A DNA stretch of 64,000 nucleotides from CAIYQJ01 sp963717255 (GCA_963717255.1 CAVQVT010000001.1:137593-201592); one strand, 5' to 3'; positions 45,118 to 54,946 are shown, counted from the stretch's first letter. Notes: generated by a model not told the origin, from the sequence alone. Made by a program: numbers and translations.

Positions 45118-45985
45118 ATGGCCGTGTCCAGGACCTCCACCGCCGACCACGCCGCGCACGACGCGCTCCTCCTCGCCGCGCTCGCCTCCGGCGACGTGCT
45201 GGAGCCCGCCGATCACACCCGCGCCGACGACCTCGTCCGCGACTGTCCGGAATGCGCCCTCCTCCTCGCGGACATGACCGCGATCCGGGCCGCCACCGCC
45301 GACCTCCCGGCGCCTCCCCGCCGGCGCGACTTCCGGCTCACGGATGCGGACGCCGCGCGCCTCCGCCCGTCGGGGTGGCGTCGGATCCTCGCGGGGTTCG
45401 GGTCGCCCCAAGCGCGCCTCACGGGCCCGGCGGCGCTCGGCCTCGCGACGCTCGGCGTCGCCGGCCTCTTGTTCGCGACCATCCCGTCAGCGCCGCTTCC
45501 CGGGGCGACGACGATGAACGCGCCGGGCGCCGGAGCTGCGGCCGACACGTACGCCGGGTCGGTGGCCGCGTCGCCGGCGGCCCCGATGGAGCTGGCCCTC
45601 CCGGCGGCCTCGGACGGGGCGGCCGGGGCGGGCACCGAGCGGACGCGTCTCCCGAGACGCCCGACGCGAAGGCGGCGCCCGAGCTCCCGGCCCCGGCCGG
45701 CGAGCCCGGGGCGGCCTCTCCCGAGGCTGCGGCCCTCCCGGCGGCCGAAGGCACGGGCGCACCCGACGAGGGCGCTGGCGGCGCCGCGGTCGCGGGGTCC
45801 GAGCAGACGACCCAGGCGGTCCCGGCAGGAGGCGCCGCCGAGGTCGCACCGCCGGCCACGGACGTCACGGGCGGCGGGGGAGCGGGCACCGCCTGGCTCG
45901 CCGCCGGCTCGCTGCTCCTGCTCGCTGCGGGGCTCGTCCTCGGCGGGCTTCGGCTGGCGGGGAAGCGGGCGGCCTCTCTCGCTAG
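45118..45985 (+). CDS. Putative membrane anti-sigma factor, frameshifted
   Basis: Partner of the ECF factor. The N-terminal cytoplasmic part has a zf-HC2-like segment, VRDCPECALLLADM, with the CxxC but without the usual histidine three residues before it (nearest His is about 10 upstream). A membrane segment follows (LTGPAALGLATLGVAGLLFA), then an Ala/Pro/Glu-rich outer domain and a C-terminal helix (TAWLAAGSLLLLAAGLVLGG). Frames change near 45650 and again near 45960; the TAG at 45983 is an inferred end. Confidence 0.65.
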
Positions 45986-45990
45986 GCGCG

Positions 45991-46588
45991 CTACGGTCGC
46001 GCGGCGACCGGCTCGGACGAATCCGGCGTCCGGGAAGTGGAACGTCGCGAGCAGCTCGCGGAAGAAGTCCCGCGACGCCACGTCGTCGCCGATGGACGCC
46101 ATCACGTACCACGTTGCGCCGCCCCGTGTTGCCGTCGCGCGGAGGATCGTCCGGCCGGGCTCGACGGCAGTCACCTGAGCGACCCGGAACCGGGACCCGT
46201 CGACGGACACCACCTCGCTCCCGACGCCGACGACCGTCGTGTCGCCCGTGGCGCAGCGGCCCAGGACCAGGGTCGCCGAAGTGTCCGATCCCTCCACGGG
46301 CCCCGCGAACACGTCATGTGGCGACCGCGAGTCGCCGGGCGCGACATGGCCGGTGAAGGCCCAGCTGCGCGGGATCGCCACCGAGTATCCCAGCCACGGT
46401 GAGTCCAGGTTGGTCCATCCGGGCGGCGTGTCGTCCGCCGGCACCACGATCGGCGCCGCGAAGCCCTCTGAGGACTGCGCAGGCGCGGCCGCCCCGAGGA
46501 CGGGTGCACCGCACGCGACGCACAGCGCGATGAGCGCGATCGCGGACACGCCGATGATCGCTCGGTCGATCGCGCGACGCCTGTCCAC
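45991..46588 (-). CDS. Putative lipoprotein, C-terminal frameshift
   Basis: About 198-residue exported lipoprotein of unknown function: signal with lipobox ALCVACG, then a PsbP/MOG1-like beta domain (NLDSPWLGYSVAIPRSWAFT, ATLVLGRCATGDTTVVGV, RDFFRELLATFHFPD). Conserved sequence stops at FHFPD; a one-base indel there leads to a TAG (complement at 45991-45993) after about ten more residues, which I take as the natural end. GTG start at 46588 has AAGGGG upstream. If right, it ends 5 bp from the convergent anti-sigma stop. Confidence 0.6.
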
Positions 46589-46766
46589 CGGACCACCCCT
46601 TGAGACGCATCTGGCGGGTCGGACGATGCCGACGGCTCAACGTGACCAGCCCGCCTTGGTATGGACCGCGCTATTCGGATGTGCTCCCTGATGGCACGAG
46701 GGTGGCCCGCCGCCGCGGCGCGCACAAGGGCCGACCGGCCCTAACGCGTCGTCGCGTCTGCTAGAA

Positions 46767-46780
46767 GGGCCGAATGGCCC
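46767..46780 (-). terminator. Small GC hairpin with T-rich tail after the second DUF1269-like gene
   Basis: On the minus strand GGGCC-ATTC-GGCCC is followed by TTCT. A second hairpin (AGGGCC-GACC-GGCCCT) lies at 46727-46742. They are the only structure I see in the 325-bp spacer 46589-46913, placed to end the 46914-47627 transcript. Confidence 0.4.
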
Positions 46781-46913
46781 GATCTTGGGATATACCGTGT
46801 TCGAGTTCGGTACTTGGTCCGGACCATGGTGGGGCCGCGGCCCGGATGCACCTCGCATGAGCCGGGCAGGCCAGACGGGCCGCTGAGCGGGATCACCGCC
46901 CCGCCGCAGCGGC

Positions 46914-47627
46914 CTACGCTCCGGTCTCGTCGCCCTCGGCCGCGGGCGCCGCCGGCGTGGCCCGGCCGGCCTCGGAGCCCTCCTCCGTCGGTGTGGCTCC
47001 GGGTCCGCCCCCCGTCCCGAACATGTCGCCCCATGTCTCCACCGTGCTCGGTGCCGGCGGGACACCGACCCCCGTGGCGATCCGCCCCGGCGACGGCCGT
47101 ACCGGGCCACCCGGGCCCTCGGCCGCGGTGGGGACGGGAGCGCCGAGCGCCTCGAGGATCTCCGCCTCCGCGGCCGCATCGAGCGTCACGGGCGTGGCCG
47201 CGACCCCACGCTCGGCGAGCCACGCGGACATGACGTCGTCGAACTCGGACTTGACGGCGACGAGGTAGAGCGCGCGCCCGGCCTCGAGGTGCGACGCGAC
47301 CCGCTTCACCATGTTGGTGCTCATCCGGCGGCCGATCTTGCGCCGGACCATCGTGGTGCCGCCCCCGGCCAGCGCGCCCGCGATGAGGGCGCCGACGATC
47401 GTGGGGGCCAGGACGACGCCGCCCGCGGCCGCCGCGATGGACCACCAGTCCCAGTCGCGCTCGAGCTTCAGCCGCCCGTCCGGGGTCCGGTACGCCGTCG
47501 CCACGTCGAGGATCGCGACCTGGCGCGAGCGGGCCCACGTGCCGAGCTCCGCGTCGAGCGCCTCTGCGGCGCCGCGGCTCTCGAGCGGGCAGACGAAGAT
47601 CGTGCGGGTCCCCAGCAGGTCAGCCAT
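46914..47627 (-). CDS. DUF1269-like membrane-associated protein, second copy
   Basis: 237-residue paralogue of the 31391-31897 product. It has TRTIFVCPLESRGAAEALDA, a DWDWWSIAAAAGGVVLAPTI / VGALIAGALAGGGTTM hydrophobic hairpin and VASHLEAGRALYLVAVKSEF, then a Pro/Gly/Ala-rich tail of about 80 residues. GGAGGAG lies directly upstream of the ATG. It is divergent from polA. Its role is unknown. Confidence 0.78.
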   Translation of the reverse strand: MADLLGTRTIFVCPLESRGAAEALDAELGTWARSRQVAILDVATAYRTPDGRLKLERDWDWWSIAAAAGGVVLAPTIVGALIAGALAGGGTTMVRRKIGRRMSTNMVKRVASHLEAGRALYLVAVKSEFDDVMSAWLAERGVAATPVTLDAAAEAEILEALGAPVPTAAEGPGGPVRPSPGRIATGVGVPPAPSTVETWGDMFGTGGGPGATPTEEGSEAGRATPAAPAAEGDETGA

Positions 47628-47767
47628 CTCTCCTCCCCCGGGCGGTGGCGCCGCCGTCGGTGCGACTGTACCGCCCGGGAGAGGTGGAGGCGCCCGGGGG
47701 CCGACCTCGGCCGCGCGGCCGAGGCCCGCTGGCCCCGACGACCCGCAGGAGCGTCTCCGTGCGCGGG

Positions 47768-47773
47768 TACACT
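47768..47773 (+). promoter_or_regulatory. -10 element TACACT of polA
   Basis: GGTACACT precedes the polA ATG by 68 bp; the leader of about 60 nt holds GAGGG 7 nt before the ATG. The same eight bases occur at the uvrA promoter. Confidence 0.45.
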
Positions 47774-47841
47774 GACGCGGTCCACCATCCGCCCGCGCGG
47801 CGCGCCCGACCGGCCGCGCCGCGCACCGTCGAGGGATCCCG

Positions 47842-50800
47842 ATGGAACGCCTGATGCTGCTCGACGGCAACGGGCTCATCTACCGCGGCTACTTCGCCCT
47901 GCCGCCCCTCTCCACGGCGAAGGGCGAGCTCGTCAACGCCGTCTTCGGGTTCACCTCGATCCTCCTCCGCGGCTTCCAGGACGTGCGGCCCGACTACGTC
48001 GCGGTCGCGTTCGACCTCCCCGGGCCCACCTTCCGCCACGAGGAGTACCGCGAGTACAAGGCGACGCGGAAGCCGATGCCGGACGACCTGCGCTCGCAGT
48101 TCCCGAAGGTCCGCGAAGTCGTCGCGGCGCTCCGCATCCCGGTCCTCGAGATGGCGGGGTACGAGGCGGACGACGTCATCGGCACGCTCACCCGGCAGGC
48201 GGAGGGCCGCGGCATCGACTCCACGGTCGTCACGGGCGACCTCGACATGCTCCAGATCGTGAGCGACCGCGTCCGGCTCATGACGACGCGGCAGGGGGTC
48301 CAGAACACCGTCTACTACGACCCGGCGACGATCCGCGAGCGATACGGACTGGCGCCGGGCCAGATGGTGGACTTCAAGGCGCTCAAGGGCGACTCGACCG
48401 ACAACATCCCCGGCATCCCCGGGGTGGGGGAGAAGACCGCCGCGAAGCTCATCGCCGACTTCGGCGACCTCGACGCGCTCTACGCCCGGCTCGACGAGGT
48501 GAAGCAGGAGAAGCTGCGGGTCGCGCTCGCGGAGCACCGCGAGCAGGTCTTCCGCAGCCGCCACCTCGCGACGATCGTCCGCGACCTGCCCGTCGAGCTC
48601 GACTACGGCGCGGCGCGGATCGGCGACTACGACCGCGAGGCGGTCGTGCGGCTCTTCCGCGAGCTCGAGTTCCGGTCGCTCATCGACCGGCTCCCGGCGC
48701 GCGAGGGCGAGTCCGCCGACGAAGCCGCGGCGGCCGCCCGCGCCGTCCGCGAGGGCGGGATGGCAGCGGCGCAGGTCGGCGAGGCGCCGGAGGGGTGGCG
48801 AGGCGGCCGCTCGGCTCCAACGCGGCCGCCCCGGGGCCCGACCTCGGAGGGCGGGCTCCAGCTCTCGCTCGACTTCGACGTGGTGAGCGGTGGCGCCGGG
48901 GGCGCGACGAGCAGCGACGCTCCTGCCGGCGCGGCCACCGGCGAGTCTGCGGCGTCCTACGGCGTCGGGGATGGGCCGACAGGGGTCGCTGCCCCGCCCT
49001 CGACGGGTGCCCCTCGCGTGGACCGAACTCCCGCAGAGGCGCTGCGGGCGGCGGTGGCCGACCCTCCCGCCGCGATCGAGCGGGTGGACGCGGCCGACGC
49101 GGCGACGGCCGCGGACCTTGCGGCGTGGCTCGCCGGCCAGGGGGAGGTCGGCGTCTCTGTCGTGGCCGTGACCCCGGCCCGAGGTGAGGCGCCGCCGCGG
49201 TTCCCGGTCCCCGCCGCCGCGCTCGCCGTGGCCGGTGGCGACGGCCGCATCGTCGCGGCGGACGGCCCGGACGCGTCCGCGGCGCTGCGGCGGCTCGTCG
49301 AGGCCAGTGGGGCTGCGCTCGTCGCGCACGAGGCCAAGCCGGTCGTCGCCGCGCGCTTCGCCGCCGACCTCACCGCACCGGCGACGCCGGTCGCGTTCGA
49401 CACGCAGATCGCCGCGTACGTCCTCAATGCGTCGCTGCGGAGCCAGTCGATCGATGACGTCGTCCTCGAGAGGCTCGGGCTCGTGCTCCCGCCGCCCGCC
49501 GCGTCGCTCGTCCCGCCGCACCGGGCGGGGATCGAGGCCGCGGCCGCCCTCGCGGTCCGCCCCCCGCTCGACGACGCCCTGGCGACCGAGGGCCTCGACC
49601 GCCTCTACCGCGAGATCGAGCTGCCCCTCGTGCCGATCCTCGCCCGGATGGAGGCGGTCGGCGTCGCGATCGACCTCGACGCACTGGCAAGCCTGGACGC
49701 CGAGTTCGGCGCGGAGCTGGCGCGCCTGGAGGACGAGATCTTCGGGTCGGTCGGCCATCGGTTCGACCTCGGCAGCCCGAAGCAGCTGCAGCAGGTCCTC
49801 TTCTTCGAGCTGGACCTGCCGAAGGGCAAGAAGACGAAGACCGGCTACTCGACCGACGCCTCGGTCCTCGAGGAGCTGCGCGCCGTCCATCCGATGGTCG
49901 GGGCGCTCCTCGACTGGCGGATGTACAGCAAGCTCCGGAGCACCTACGTCCAGGCGCTGCCCACGCTCGTCTCGCCGTCCGACGGCCGGCTGCACACCAC
50001 GTTCCACCAGGCGGTGGCCGCGACGGGTCGGCTCTCGTCCTCCGACCCGAACCTCCAGAACATCCCGATCCGCTCCGACCTGGGTCGGCGGATCCGCCGG
50101 GCGTTCGTCGCGGGCGGCCCCGGGCTCGTGCTCCTCGCCGCCGACTACTCGCAGATCGAGCTGCGGATCCTCGCGCACGTCTCGGGCGACGCGCACCTGC
50201 GCGAGGCGTTCGCCGAGGGCGCGGACATCCATCGACGGACGGCCGCGCTCGTGCTGCACAAGGACGAGGCGGCGGTGACGAAGGACGAGCGCGCGATGGC
50301 GAAGATGGTGAACTTCGGCATCGCCTACGGGATGAGCGACTACGGGCTCTCCACCCGGGCGAACATCCCGCGGGACGAGGCCAAGGCCTTCATCGACCGC
50401 TACTTCGCGACGTACTCGGGCATCAGCCAGTACATGCTCCACATCCGCGAGACCGCAGCTCAGCAGGGGTACGTCACCACCCTGCTCGGGCGCCGCCGCG
50501 AGATCCCGGAGCTGCGCGCCTCGAACCCGAACCTCCGCCAGGCCGGCGAGCGGATGGCGATCAACATGCCCATCCAGGGGACCGCGGCGGACATCATCAA
50601 GATCGCGATGATCCGGCTCGACCGGCGCCTCCGGGACGGCGGCTTCCGCAGCCGGATGCTCCTGCAGGTGCACGACGAGCTGGTCCTCGAGGTCCCGCGC
50701 GACGAGGTCGAGGCGATCGCGCCGGTGGTCCGCGAGACGATGGAGACGGCGCTGCCGCTCGACGTCCCGCTCGACGTGGACGTCCGCGTCGGGGACGACT

Positions 50801-50904
50801 GGCAGGAGATGACGGCGATCGGCAGGGCCGGCGCGCGGGTCGCCCAGGGGGATGCCGCCGAGGAGGCGGGCACCTCCGCGGCCGGCGACGGCGCCGCAGG
50901 CTGA
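47842..50904 (+). CDS. polA: DNA polymerase I
   Basis: 1020-residue repair and Okazaki-fragment polymerase. The 5'-3' exonuclease is at the N-terminus (LLDGNGLIYRGYFALPPL, ADDVIGTLTRQAEGRGIDST, GVGEKTAAKLI). A long Ala/Gly/Pro-rich linker (about 290-410) precedes a degenerate 3'-5' exonuclease-like domain that appears to lack the DEDD metal residues. The polymerase domain has ATGRLSSSDPNLQNIPIR, motif A AADYSQIELRILAHV (D768), the O-helix KMVNFGIAYGMSDYG and motif C LQVHDELVLEV (H944-D945). So it is probably not proofreading, as in many bacteria. mutM follows 9 bp later. Confidence 0.96.
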   Translation: MERLMLLDGNGLIYRGYFALPPLSTAKGELVNAVFGFTSILLRGFQDVRPDYVAVAFDLPGPTFRHEEYREYKATRKPMPDDLRSQFPKVREVVAALRIPVLEMAGYEADDVIGTLTRQAEGRGIDSTVVTGDLDMLQIVSDRVRLMTTRQGVQNTVYYDPATIRERYGLAPGQMVDFKALKGDSTDNIPGIPGVGEKTAAKLIADFGDLDALYARLDEVKQEKLRVALAEHREQVFRSRHLATIVRDLPVELDYGAARIGDYDREAVVRLFRELEFRSLIDRLPAREGESADEAAAAARAVREGGMAAAQVGEAPEGWRGGRSAPTRPPRGPTSEGGLQLSLDFDVVSGGAGGATSSDAPAGAATGESAASYGVGDGPTGVAAPPSTGAPRVDRTPAEALRAAVADPPAAIERVDAADAATAADLAAWLAGQGEVGVSVVAVTPARGEAPPRFPVPAAALAVAGGDGRIVAADGPDASAALRRLVEASGAALVAHEAKPVVAARFAADLTAPATPVAFDTQIAAYVLNASLRSQSIDDVVLERLGLVLPPPAASLVPPHRAGIEAAAALAVRPPLDDALATEGLDRLYREIELPLVPILARMEAVGVAIDLDALASLDAEFGAELARLEDEIFGSVGHRFDLGSPKQLQQVLFFELDLPKGKKTKTGYSTDASVLEELRAVHPMVGALLDWRMYSKLRSTYVQALPTLVSPSDGRLHTTFHQAVAATGRLSSSDPNLQNIPIRSDLGRRIRRAFVAGGPGLVLLAADYSQIELRILAHVSGDAHLREAFAEGADIHRRTAALVLHKDEAAVTKDERAMAKMVNFGIAYGMSDYGLSTRANIPRDEAKAFIDRYFATYSGISQYMLHIRETAAQQGYVTTLLGRRREIPELRASNPNLRQAGERMAINMPIQGTAADIIKIAMIRLDRRLRDGGFRSRMLLQVHDELVLEVPRDEVEAIAPVVRETMETALPLDVPLDVDVRVGDDWQEMTAIGRAGARVAQGDAAEEAGTSAAGDGAAG

Positions 50905-50913
50905 GGCCGCGCC

Positions 50914-52101
50914 GTGCCCGAGCTCCCCGAGGTCGAGACCGTCGCGCGCGATCTCCGCGCGCTGGTCGTCGGCGCCACGATCACCGGCGTCGCAGGCGAC
51001 TGGCCCGGGACGATCCAGACGCACCCCGTGGACGCCTTCGCCGACGCCGTCACCGGGCGCGTGATCGAGGCCGTCGGACGCCGAGGGAAGCGGATCGTGG
51101 TCGAGCTCTCCGGCGATCGGGCGCTCACCGTCCACCTGAAGATGACCGGGCAGCTCTTCGTCGTCGCGCCCGAGGCCCCGGCGGACCGCCACGTGCACCT
51201 GGTCCTCGGGCTGGACGACGGCCGGGAGATCCGCTTCCGGGACATCCGCAAGTTCGGGCGCGTGGGCCTGTACACGCGCAGCGAGGTCGGCGAGCTGGAG
51301 ACCGAGGAAGGGGAGGCGAGCCCCCTCGCGGAGCTGGGCCCGGAGCCGCTGGACCCCTCCTTCACGCTCCGGGCCTTCCGGGCGCGGATCCGCGGCCGGC
51401 GGGGCCGCCTGAAGCCGTTGCTCACCGACCAGGCGTTCCTCGCCGGCGTCGGGAACATCTACGCGGACGAGGCGCTCTGGCGGGCGCGCCTCCACCCGCT
51501 CCGGACGGCCGCCACGCTCCGCCCGGACGACGAGCGGCGGCTGTACCGGGAGGTGCGCGCGATCCTGACCGAGGCGGTCGAGCGGCGCGGGAGCTCGATC
51601 GACGACTACACCGCCCCCGAGGGTGACGGGTCGATGCAGGAGCGGCTGGACGTGTACCAGCGCGAGGGCGCGCCGTGCCCACGGTGCGGCCGGCCGATCC
51701 GGCGGATCGTGCTGGGGATGCGGGCGACCCACTTCTGCTCCTTCTGCCAGCGGCTGCCGGCGGCGGACCGGGCGGGAGCCGAGCGGATCCTCGCGGCCGG
51801 GCGCGCGCGGGAGCGGGCGCTCGCGCGCCGGGCGGCGAAGGCGGGCGGCGCGAGCGTGTCGGGCGTGGGGCGCGCCGGCGCGCCGGGCGCGCCAGGCGCC
51901 CGTCGGGGCCGCCGCTGGACGGAGATCGCCGCGGAGGGCGCTCTCGGCCTCACCCCGGAGGAGGCCGCGCGGGCGGCGGCACGGGCGCGGGCCGAGCGGA
52001 CGCGGCGGGCGGCGGCGATGCGGCGGGCGGAGGCGCGGGGACGTTCGGGCGCGTCCGCCCGAAAGGCGGACGCGGGCGACGGCGGCGGGGCGGGGGACTG
52101 A
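50914..52101 (+). CDS. mutM: Formamidopyrimidine-DNA glycosylase (MutM/Fpg) with C-terminal extension
   Basis: Base-excision repair glycosylase/AP-lyase removing oxidised purines. The N-terminal catalytic proline and glutamate are in MPELPEVETV (P2, E3); the lysine loop HLKMTGQLFV, the H2TH region (QAFLAGVGNIYADEALWRA) and the zinc finger CPRCGRPIRRIVLGMRATHF with CSFCQ (C255 onwards) are intact. Enzymes of the family end near residue 280; here an Arg/Ala/Gly-rich tail of about 115 residues follows, which could add DNA binding. GTG start close to polA; the ABC-F gene begins 3 bp after its stop. Confidence 0.96.
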   Translation: MPELPEVETVARDLRALVVGATITGVAGDWPGTIQTHPVDAFADAVTGRVIEAVGRRGKRIVVELSGDRALTVHLKMTGQLFVVAPEAPADRHVHLVLGLDDGREIRFRDIRKFGRVGLYTRSEVGELETEEGEASPLAELGPEPLDPSFTLRAFRARIRGRRGRLKPLLTDQAFLAGVGNIYADEALWRARLHPLRTAATLRPDDERRLYREVRAILTEAVERRGSSIDDYTAPEGDGSMQERLDVYQREGAPCPRCGRPIRRIVLGMRATHFCSFCQRLPAADRAGAERILAAGRARERALARRAAKAGGASVSGVGRAGAPGAPGARRGRRWTEIAAEGALGLTPEEAARAAARARAERTRRAAAMRRAEARGRSGASARKADAGDGGGAGD

Positions 52102-52104
52102 GCG

Positions 52105-54264
52105 ATGTCGCTCGTGCGCCTCGCGGGCGTGGTCCGCGAGATCGGGACGTTCGTCATCCTCGACGGCGTGGACGCCGCGATCGGGGCGGGCGAGCGCGTG
52201 GGCCTCGTCGGTCCGAACGGGGCCGGGAAGACGACCCTCCTGCGGATCGTCGCGGGCCTCGACGAGCCGGACCGCGGCGAGGTGACACGGAAGCGCTCGC
52301 TCTCGGTCGGCTTCCTCCGCCAGGAGACGAGCCTCGACGCGACCTTCGCGGAGGCACCCGACCTGCGGACGGCGGTCCGCCACGGCGCCGCCGAGCTGGA
52401 GAGGCTGGAGGTCGAGCTGGCGGACCTCGAGGCGGCGGGCGGCGTCCTGGGCCCGCGCTACGCGGAGCTCCAGCACCGGTTCGACGCCCACGGGGGGTAC
52501 GCGCTCGACCAGCGCGTGGACGCGACGCTCGGCGGGCTCGGGTTCCCGCGCGCCATGTGGGACCGGCCGCCGACGAGCCTCTCGGGCGGCGAACAGACGC
52601 GCGCCGCGCTGGCGCGGCTGCTCATCTCCGGCCCCGACCTGCTCCTGCTCGACGAGCCGACGAACCACCTGGACATCTCCGCGCTCGAGTGGCTGGAGGA
52701 GGAGATGCGGCGGCGGTCCGGCGCCCTCCTCGTCGCCTCCCACGACCGCGCGTTCCTCGACGGCACCGTCCGCCGCATCTGGGAGCTGCGCGACAGGCGG
52801 CTCACCGCGTTCCGCGGCGACTACTCCGCCTACGCTCGCCAGCGCGAGGAGCGGGACGCCCGGACCAGGCGCGAGGCGGAGACACGCGACGACGAGATCG
52901 CCCGCGAGCGGGAGCTGGTCCAGCGCTACCGGAGCCAGCGCAAGCACGGGAAGATGCACGAGCACGAGGCGCGCCTCGAGCGGCTCGATCGGATCGACGT
53001 GCCGCGGTCGGGCGCGTCGATGAAGCTCTCCGACCGGGCCTTCCTCGGTGGCGGCCCGACGCGGTCGGCCGAGGTCGTCGTACGGGCCGAGGACCTGGTC
53101 GTGGGCCGCCTGGTGGATGGGGCGCGCATCGAGGTCGCGACGATCCCGTTCATCGAGGCGCGGCGCGGCGACCGGATCGGCATCGTCGGGCCGAACGGGG
53201 CCGGCAAGACGACGCTCCTGAAGACGATCGCGGGCGAGCTGCCACCGCTGGACGGGCGCCTGGCGGTCGGGAGCGGCTCCGCGATCGGCTACCTCTCGCA
53301 GCTGCGCTCGATCGCGATCCCGGGCGCCACCGTCCTCGACGCGCTGCTCGCGGAGGTCCCCCTGCCGGCCGGCGAGGCTCGCGGCTACCTCGCGCGGTTC
53401 CTCTTCCGCGGCGATGACGTGCTCACGGAGGTCGCGAGTCTCTCGGGCGGCGAGCGCTCGCGGCTGGAGCTCGCGTTGCTCGGCGTCCTGCCGTCCAACG
53501 TCCTGCTGCTCGACGAGCCCACGAACCACCTGGACATCCCGGCACGTGAGGCGCTCGAGTCGTTCCTCCGCGAGACGGCCGCGACGGTCCTGCTCGTCAG
53601 CCACGACCGACGGCTGCTCGAGACGATCAGCGACCGGATCTGGGTCGTGGACGAGCACCTCGGGGTGCCGTTCGAGGGCGGCTACCGCGCCTGGCGCGCC
53701 GCCGTCGCGGACGGGTGGACGGTCGAGGAGGCGGCCGAGCGCGAGCGCGCGCGGCTCCACGGCGGGGGCGTGGCGCTCGGCTCGACCTTCCGCTCCGCCG
53801 GCGGCGGGACCACGCCGCGCGGGGTTGGCGGGGTCTCCGCGTCCGTGGCCGCGGCGGGCGGCGACGGGCATGCTCGTCATCGCAACGACGGACCGCACGA
53901 AGCCGGGGCGGCCAGGGCTCACGGCGCGAGGACCACGGCCGCGGCACACGCTGTGACGGCCACGACCGGGGCGCGCGGGCCCGGGTCGGCGGCGCCGTCC
54001 GCGGCTGCCCCGGCCGTGGCGCCGCCATGGGGCCCCGCCCAGAAGCTGTCGAAGGACGCCTACCGGCGGCGGAAGACGGCCGTGGAGGCGGACCTGGAGC
54101 GGCTCCAGTCCCGCAAGTCGCTCCTCGAGGCTGCCCTCTCCGACCCCGATGTCCAGTCGAACTTCGTCGAGCTGCGGCGGATCGGCAACGAGCTCGCCGA
54201 CGTGGACGGCGCCCTCGCCGCCGCCGAGGAGGCGTGGCTGCTCGTCGAGGAGATGGCGCCGTGA
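52105..54264 (+). CDS. ABC-F family ATPase (EttA/Uup type)
   Basis: 719-residue soluble protein with two ABC domains and no membrane helices, the ABC-F type that acts on ribosomes. Domain 1: Walker A VGPNGAGKTTLL (36-43), signature LSGGEQTRAALARLL, Walker B LLLLDEPTNHLDISALEWLE. The charged inter-domain linker (about 225-310) is followed by domain 2: GPNGAGKTTLLKTI, LSGGERSRLELALLG, LLLDEPTNHLDIPAREALE. A low-complexity Ala/Gly stretch and a C-terminal coiled coil (KTAVEADLERLQSRKSLLEA) as in Uup end the protein. coaE overlaps its stop (GTGA). Confidence 0.94.
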   Translation: MSLVRLAGVVREIGTFVILDGVDAAIGAGERVGLVGPNGAGKTTLLRIVAGLDEPDRGEVTRKRSLSVGFLRQETSLDATFAEAPDLRTAVRHGAAELERLEVELADLEAAGGVLGPRYAELQHRFDAHGGYALDQRVDATLGGLGFPRAMWDRPPTSLSGGEQTRAALARLLISGPDLLLLDEPTNHLDISALEWLEEEMRRRSGALLVASHDRAFLDGTVRRIWELRDRRLTAFRGDYSAYARQREERDARTRREAETRDDEIARERELVQRYRSQRKHGKMHEHEARLERLDRIDVPRSGASMKLSDRAFLGGGPTRSAEVVVRAEDLVVGRLVDGARIEVATIPFIEARRGDRIGIVGPNGAGKTTLLKTIAGELPPLDGRLAVGSGSAIGYLSQLRSIAIPGATVLDALLAEVPLPAGEARGYLARFLFRGDDVLTEVASLSGGERSRLELALLGVLPSNVLLLDEPTNHLDIPAREALESFLRETAATVLLVSHDRRLLETISDRIWVVDEHLGVPFEGGYRAWRAAVADGWTVEEAAERERARLHGGGVALGSTFRSAGGGTTPRGVGGVSASVAAAGGDGHARHRNDGPHEAGAARAHGARTTAAAHAVTATTGARGPGSAAPSAAAPAVAPPWGPAQKLSKDAYRRRKTAVEADLERLQSRKSLLEAALSDPDVQSNFVELRRIGNELADVDGALAAAEEAWLLVEEMAP

Positions 54265-54946
54265 CCGGCGATCCGGCCGCCGGGAGGCACCCGGACCCCA
54301 CCGTGACGGATCCCGATCGCACCGCGCGCGGCCGTCGGCCGCTGCGGATCGGGCTCACCGGGCCCATCGGCTGCGGCAAGTCCACCGTCGCGCATGTCCT
54401 GGGGCGGTCGGGAGCGGTCGTCATCGACGCCGACCAGGTGGCACGCTCAGGTGACGGTGCCGGGCGAGCCCGCGCTCGCGCGGATCGTGGACCGCTTCGG
54501 CCCCGCGTTCCTGCGGCCGGACGGCAGCCTGGACCGTGCCGCGCTCGGCCGGGCCGTCTTCCCGGACCAAGACGCGCTCGCCGACCTCGAGCGGATCGTG
54601 CACCCGGAGGTCCGCCGGGTCATCGAGGGGATCTTCGCCGCTGCCGAGCGCGACGGCGCCGTCGCGGTCGTCGTCGAGGCCATCAAGCTCGTCGAGGGCG
54701 GCCTGGCGGCGACATGCGACGAGGTCTGGCTCGTCTCGTGCACGCACGACGGCACAGCGGACGCGCCTGCGGCGCCGCGGGCTCTCCGCGCCGGAGATCG
54801 ACCAGAGCGACTGGCGGCGCAGGCGGGTCTCGACGGTCGCGTCCGCCCGTTCGGCGTCGCGGGTCATCGACACGTCCGGCCGCCGTGAGGCGACCGCGGC
54901 CGTCGTCACCGCTGCGCTCGCGGAGGCGCTCGCCGCGCACGGCTGA
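54261..54946 (+). CDS. coaE: Dephospho-CoA kinase, several frameshifts
   Basis: Last enzyme of CoA synthesis, phosphorylating dephospho-CoA. The P-loop is IGLTGPIGCGKSTVAHVLG and VVIDADQVAR is intact in the first frame; from about 54450 the second frame continues with PALARIVDRFGPAFLRPDGS, LADLERIVHPEVRRVIEGIF and VVEAIKLVEGGLAATCDEVW, and a third resumes near 54770 with RRGLSAPEID and ends RVIDTSGRREATAAVVTAAL. Indels are needed near 54450, 54750, 54805 and 54850. The gene is normally essential, so I suspect base-calling errors. GTG start overlaps the ABC-F stop. Confidence 0.87.

Noticed and set aside
46795..46825. A TTCGAGTTC-containing stem-loop that looks like a tRNA T-arm
   Set aside because: No acceptor stem, anticodon arm or CCA end can be built around it.
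47620..53949. A very long open frame on the minus strand opposite polA, mutM and the ABC-F gene
   Set aside because: It is an effect of high GC with few stop codons. The translation is Arg/Asp/Leu-rich without domains, and the plus-strand genes are clearly real.
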